In this document: piece after piece, positions 62,206-64,000 of the stretch
How the letters are laid out: every line of letters starts with the position of its first letter
Position numbering within the stretch: position 1 is the stretch's first letter
Made by a program: the position numbers and the translations under genes
NCBI GenBank assembly: GCA_016793465.1
Contig: JAEUJW010000095.1
Location: 62,001-126,000 of the forward strand
DNA length: 64,000 nucleotides
Direction of reading: 5' to 3'
DNA from: Myxococcales bacterium
GTDB taxonomy: Bacteria; Myxococcota; Polyangia; Nannocystales; Nannocystaceae
Notes under the pieces: generated by a model
What the model was told of the DNA's origin: nothing
The model's database searches: none
Seen by the model: only the letters and a program-made list of their open reading frames with translations

Positions 62206-62952
62206 TCAGGTGGTGGTGGGCTGGTTGGCCTTCTTGTCGCGCTGGGAGGGTCCCTGGAGCGCGAGGACGTGGGCGTTGTGGACGAGGCGATCGCAGATCG
62301 CGTCGGCGATGGTGGGCTCGACGAGGAGGTCGTGCCACTTCTTGGTCGGGACCTGCGACGTGATGACGGTCGAGGTCTTGTCGTAGCGGTCCTCGAGGAT
62401 CTCGAGGAGGTCGTGGAGCTCGCAGTCCTTCATGGGCGCGAGGAGGAAATCGTCGAGGACGAGCACATCGATGCGGGCGAGCCGCGCGAGCGCGGTGGTG
62501 TATGTACCATCGGCGCGGGCGATCGCAAGATCGTGGACGAGACGCGGGACGCGGGCGAAGAGCGCGCGATAGCCGTGGCGGCACGCGGTCTGGGCGAGCG
62601 CGGCACCGAGGTAGCTCTTGCCGACGCCGGTCCTGCCGACGACGATCACGTTGAGCCGCTCGCGGATCCAGCGGCAGGTGCCGAGATCGCGGAGGACGGC
62701 CTTGTCGAGGCCGCGGCCGGGACTGCAGCGCACGTCCTCGAGGCAGGCGTCCTGCCCGAGCCGTGCCGCCTTGAGCAGCCGGCCCATGCGGCGGCTCTCG
62801 CGGTCCTGCCACTCGCGGTCGACGAGCGAGCCGACGACCTCGATCGCCGTCATGTCGTGCGGCGGGGCGTGCTGGAGGAGCTCCTCGAAGCCGGCGGCCA
62901 GGCCGCTGAGCTTCATCTCGCGGAGCTTGCGGAGGGTCTCCTGGTCGATCAC
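62206..62952 (-). CDS. istB: IS21-family helper ATPase
   Basis: 248 residues from the GTG at 62952. Walker A is NVIVVGRTGVGKSYLGAALA (about residue 105); LVLDDFLLAP is the Walker B, and TSTVITSQVP the sensor region. IstB is the AAA+ helper that activates the IstA transposase and selects the target. The start overlaps the stop of a small ORF (GTGA). Confidence 0.9.
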   Translation of the reverse strand: MIDQETLRKLREMKLSGLAAGFEELLQHAPPHDMTAIEVVGSLVDREWQDRESRRMGRLLKAARLGQDACLEDVRCSPGRGLDKAVLRDLGTCRWIRERLNVIVVGRTGVGKSYLGAALAQTACRHGYRALFARVPRLVHDLAIARADGTYTTALARLARIDVLVLDDFLLAPMKDCELHDLLEILEDRYDKTSTVITSQVPTKKWHDLLVEPTIADAICDRLVHNAHVLALQGPSQRDKKANQPTTT

Positions 62953-63155
62953 CGGCGACCTCCCCGACGTGGACTGCGTGGCGGCGGCGTGAGCGTGATG
63001 TCGACGCGGGTCGCGCCGGGGACGTCGCGCGTCGTCCACGTGCAGCCGTGCGGGATCAGTACCCGCACCGTCGCCGGCGGCGGCGATGATGGCAGCAGCA
63101 GGGCGCCGGCGTCGGCGGCAGGGATGACGGGATCAGGACTGGTATTCGGTTTCAT
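62949..63155 (-). CDS. Small ORF linking istA and istB
   Basis: 68 residues ([20 protein letters not shown]...). It begins 23 nt inside istA's 3' end and its stop overlaps the istB GTG start, so it would translationally couple the two. Pro/Ala/Arg-rich with a central [19 protein letters not shown]21 elements normally have only two genes. It may be a real accessory protein or only a coupling leader. Confidence 0.45.
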   Translation of the reverse strand: MKPNTSPDPVIPAADAGALLLPSSPPPATVRVLIPHGCTWTTRDVPGATRVDITLTPPPRSPRRGGRR

Positions 63156-64000
63156 CGGTCTCCATCTCCTTCTTGTCGTAGTAAGTGCCGCCGCGGATGT
63201 TCTCGTGGGCGACAGGAGGTCTGCCGGGTGGCGGCGTGATCGCCACCCGCTCGAGGCTGCGGCGGAGGATCGCCACCACGCTCTTGCGAGTCGGCGAGCC
63301 GATCTCGAGCGCACGGCGACAGGCCGCGTCGACGCGCACGGCGTCGAATCGTTTCACGTCGCGGAAGAGGGCGAGGCACGAGCGGTAGCCCATCTCCGGG
63401 TGGGGCTTCGACGCGAGGATCCGCCGCGCGACCTCGGCGACGTTCGGCCCGAGGGTCTCGGCCCACCCGATCACCCGCGACGGCGGCCAGTCGCCGTACT
63501 GCTGATGCGACTTGGGGCGGTGCGACGGGTCCGTCACCGGCGTGCCGCGGCGACCGTAGCTGCGCGTGTGGCTGGCGACGCGCCTCCCGCGGTGCAGCAG
63601 CTCGACGGTCGTCGTCGTCGCCCGGATCTCGACTTGGGCTCCGACGAGCTGATGCGGGACGCTGTAGGGGTGGTGGTCGAAGTCGACGTGGTAGTCGATG
63701 TTGACGCGACCCCTCGCCCACGTGGTGAGCTCGTACCGCTTCGCGGGCAGCGGGCGCATCGCCGGCCGGTCGAGCGCCTCGAAGGCCGAGCGGCGACAGC
63801 CCTCGAGCTTGGCGAAGGGGCGGGTGTTGAGGCGCTCCAGCAGCTCGGCGATCGCCTCGTTGAGGGCGTCCAGGCTGTAGAACCGGCGGCTGCGCAGGCA
63901 CGCCAGGATCCACCGCTGCGCCGACTGCCCTCCACGGCCCGACGCCGGTGCTCCACGCCGGCGTTTCTCGTCGGCGCCGAACGTCGGCGCTACGCGTCGG
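63133..64000 (-). CDS. istA: IS21-family transposase, C-terminal part (runs off the window)
   Basis: About 289 codons are visible. [40 protein letters not shown] and [19 protein letters not shown] match the C-terminal part of IstA (Mu/retroviral-type DDE transposase). The region where the catalytic Glu and its usual KVEG context should lie (about 63925-63950) does not read in one frame: VEG and QRWIL are in different frames. Upstream of that the sequence is repeat-like and not transposase-like. It is therefore probably frameshifted or truncated. Confidence 0.75.
   Translation of the reverse strand, partial: RRVAPTFGADEKRRRGAPASGRGGQSAQRWILACLRSRRFYSLDALNEAIAELLERLNTRPFAKLEGCRRSAFEALDRPAMRPLPAKRYELTTWARGRVNIDYHVDFDHHPYSVPHQLVGAQVEIRATTTTVELLHRGRRVASHTRSYGRRGTPVTDPSHRPKSHQQYGDWPPSRVIGWAETLGPNVAEVARRILASKPHPEMGYRSCLALFRDVKRFDAVRVDAACRRALEIGSPTRKSVVAILRRSLERVAITPPPGRPPVAHENIRGGTYYDKKEMETDETEYQS

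Overview
The window is a high-GC (about 70% or more) chromosomal segment of a myxobacterium (Myxococcota), most likely close to Nannocystis and its relatives. The pointers are a secreted von Willebrand-type protein with a MYXO-CTERM-like tail, a Ser/Thr kinase with a fused periplasmic domain, an ether-lipid synthase, DUF5916 and HTTM membrane proteins, and many secreted proteins of unknown role. The assignment is inferred from gene content and composition; no 16S gene is present.

Layout. 1-4 kb (minus strand): an AddAB-like helicase-nuclease pair, the helicase cut off by the window start. 4.4-12.5 kb: a surface-polysaccharide locus with an O-antigen ligase/polymerase-like protein, a family 2 glycosyltransferase, a MurJ/Wzx-like flippase, a metallophosphoesterase, an asparagine synthase and two methyltransferases. 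12.5-18.3 kb: tRNA-Asp, a DTW-domain tRNA modification enzyme, an HD phosphohydrolase and a large zinc-ribbon/TPR protein. 18.3-28.6 kb: an FAD protein and M28 peptidase operon, the VWA protein, a HelD-like helicase and a TolC-type outer-membrane protein. 28.8-34.3 kb: an isopropylmalate dehydrogenase-type enzyme, a DUF5916 outer-membrane protein, a TerB-like protein and a deoxyhypusine-synthase-like enzyme. 34.3-38.7 kb: a glpD, lipid kinase and alkylglycerone-phosphate synthase operon that reads as a route towards ether lipids. 38.8-50.6 kb: radical SAM protein, SDR, Ser/Thr kinase, metzincin protease, metF, an NCS2-type permease, two paralogous secreted proteins, an FGE-fold lipoprotein and a thioredoxin-like lipoprotein. 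50.7-56.0 kb: three co-directional HTTM-system genes, then tRNA-Ser.

56.2-64 kb, downstream of tRNA-Ser, is accessory DNA. It holds a truncated serine recombinase, a frameshifted kinase pseudogene, a lower-GC cassette of small beta-rich proteins plus an alpha/beta-hydrolase-like protein, a group II intron remnant, and an IS21-type element running off the window end.

Three patterns cut across genes. First, short AT-only islets, including four exact copies of TTTAATAATT, lie inside otherwise GC-saturated genes in several reading frames. Second, three genes are followed by decaying tandem copies of their own 3' ends, and a CTGTCC/GGACAG palindrome recurs. Third, many genes have a -10-like hexamer only 7-13 nt before the start codon, suggesting leaderless or very short-leader transcripts.
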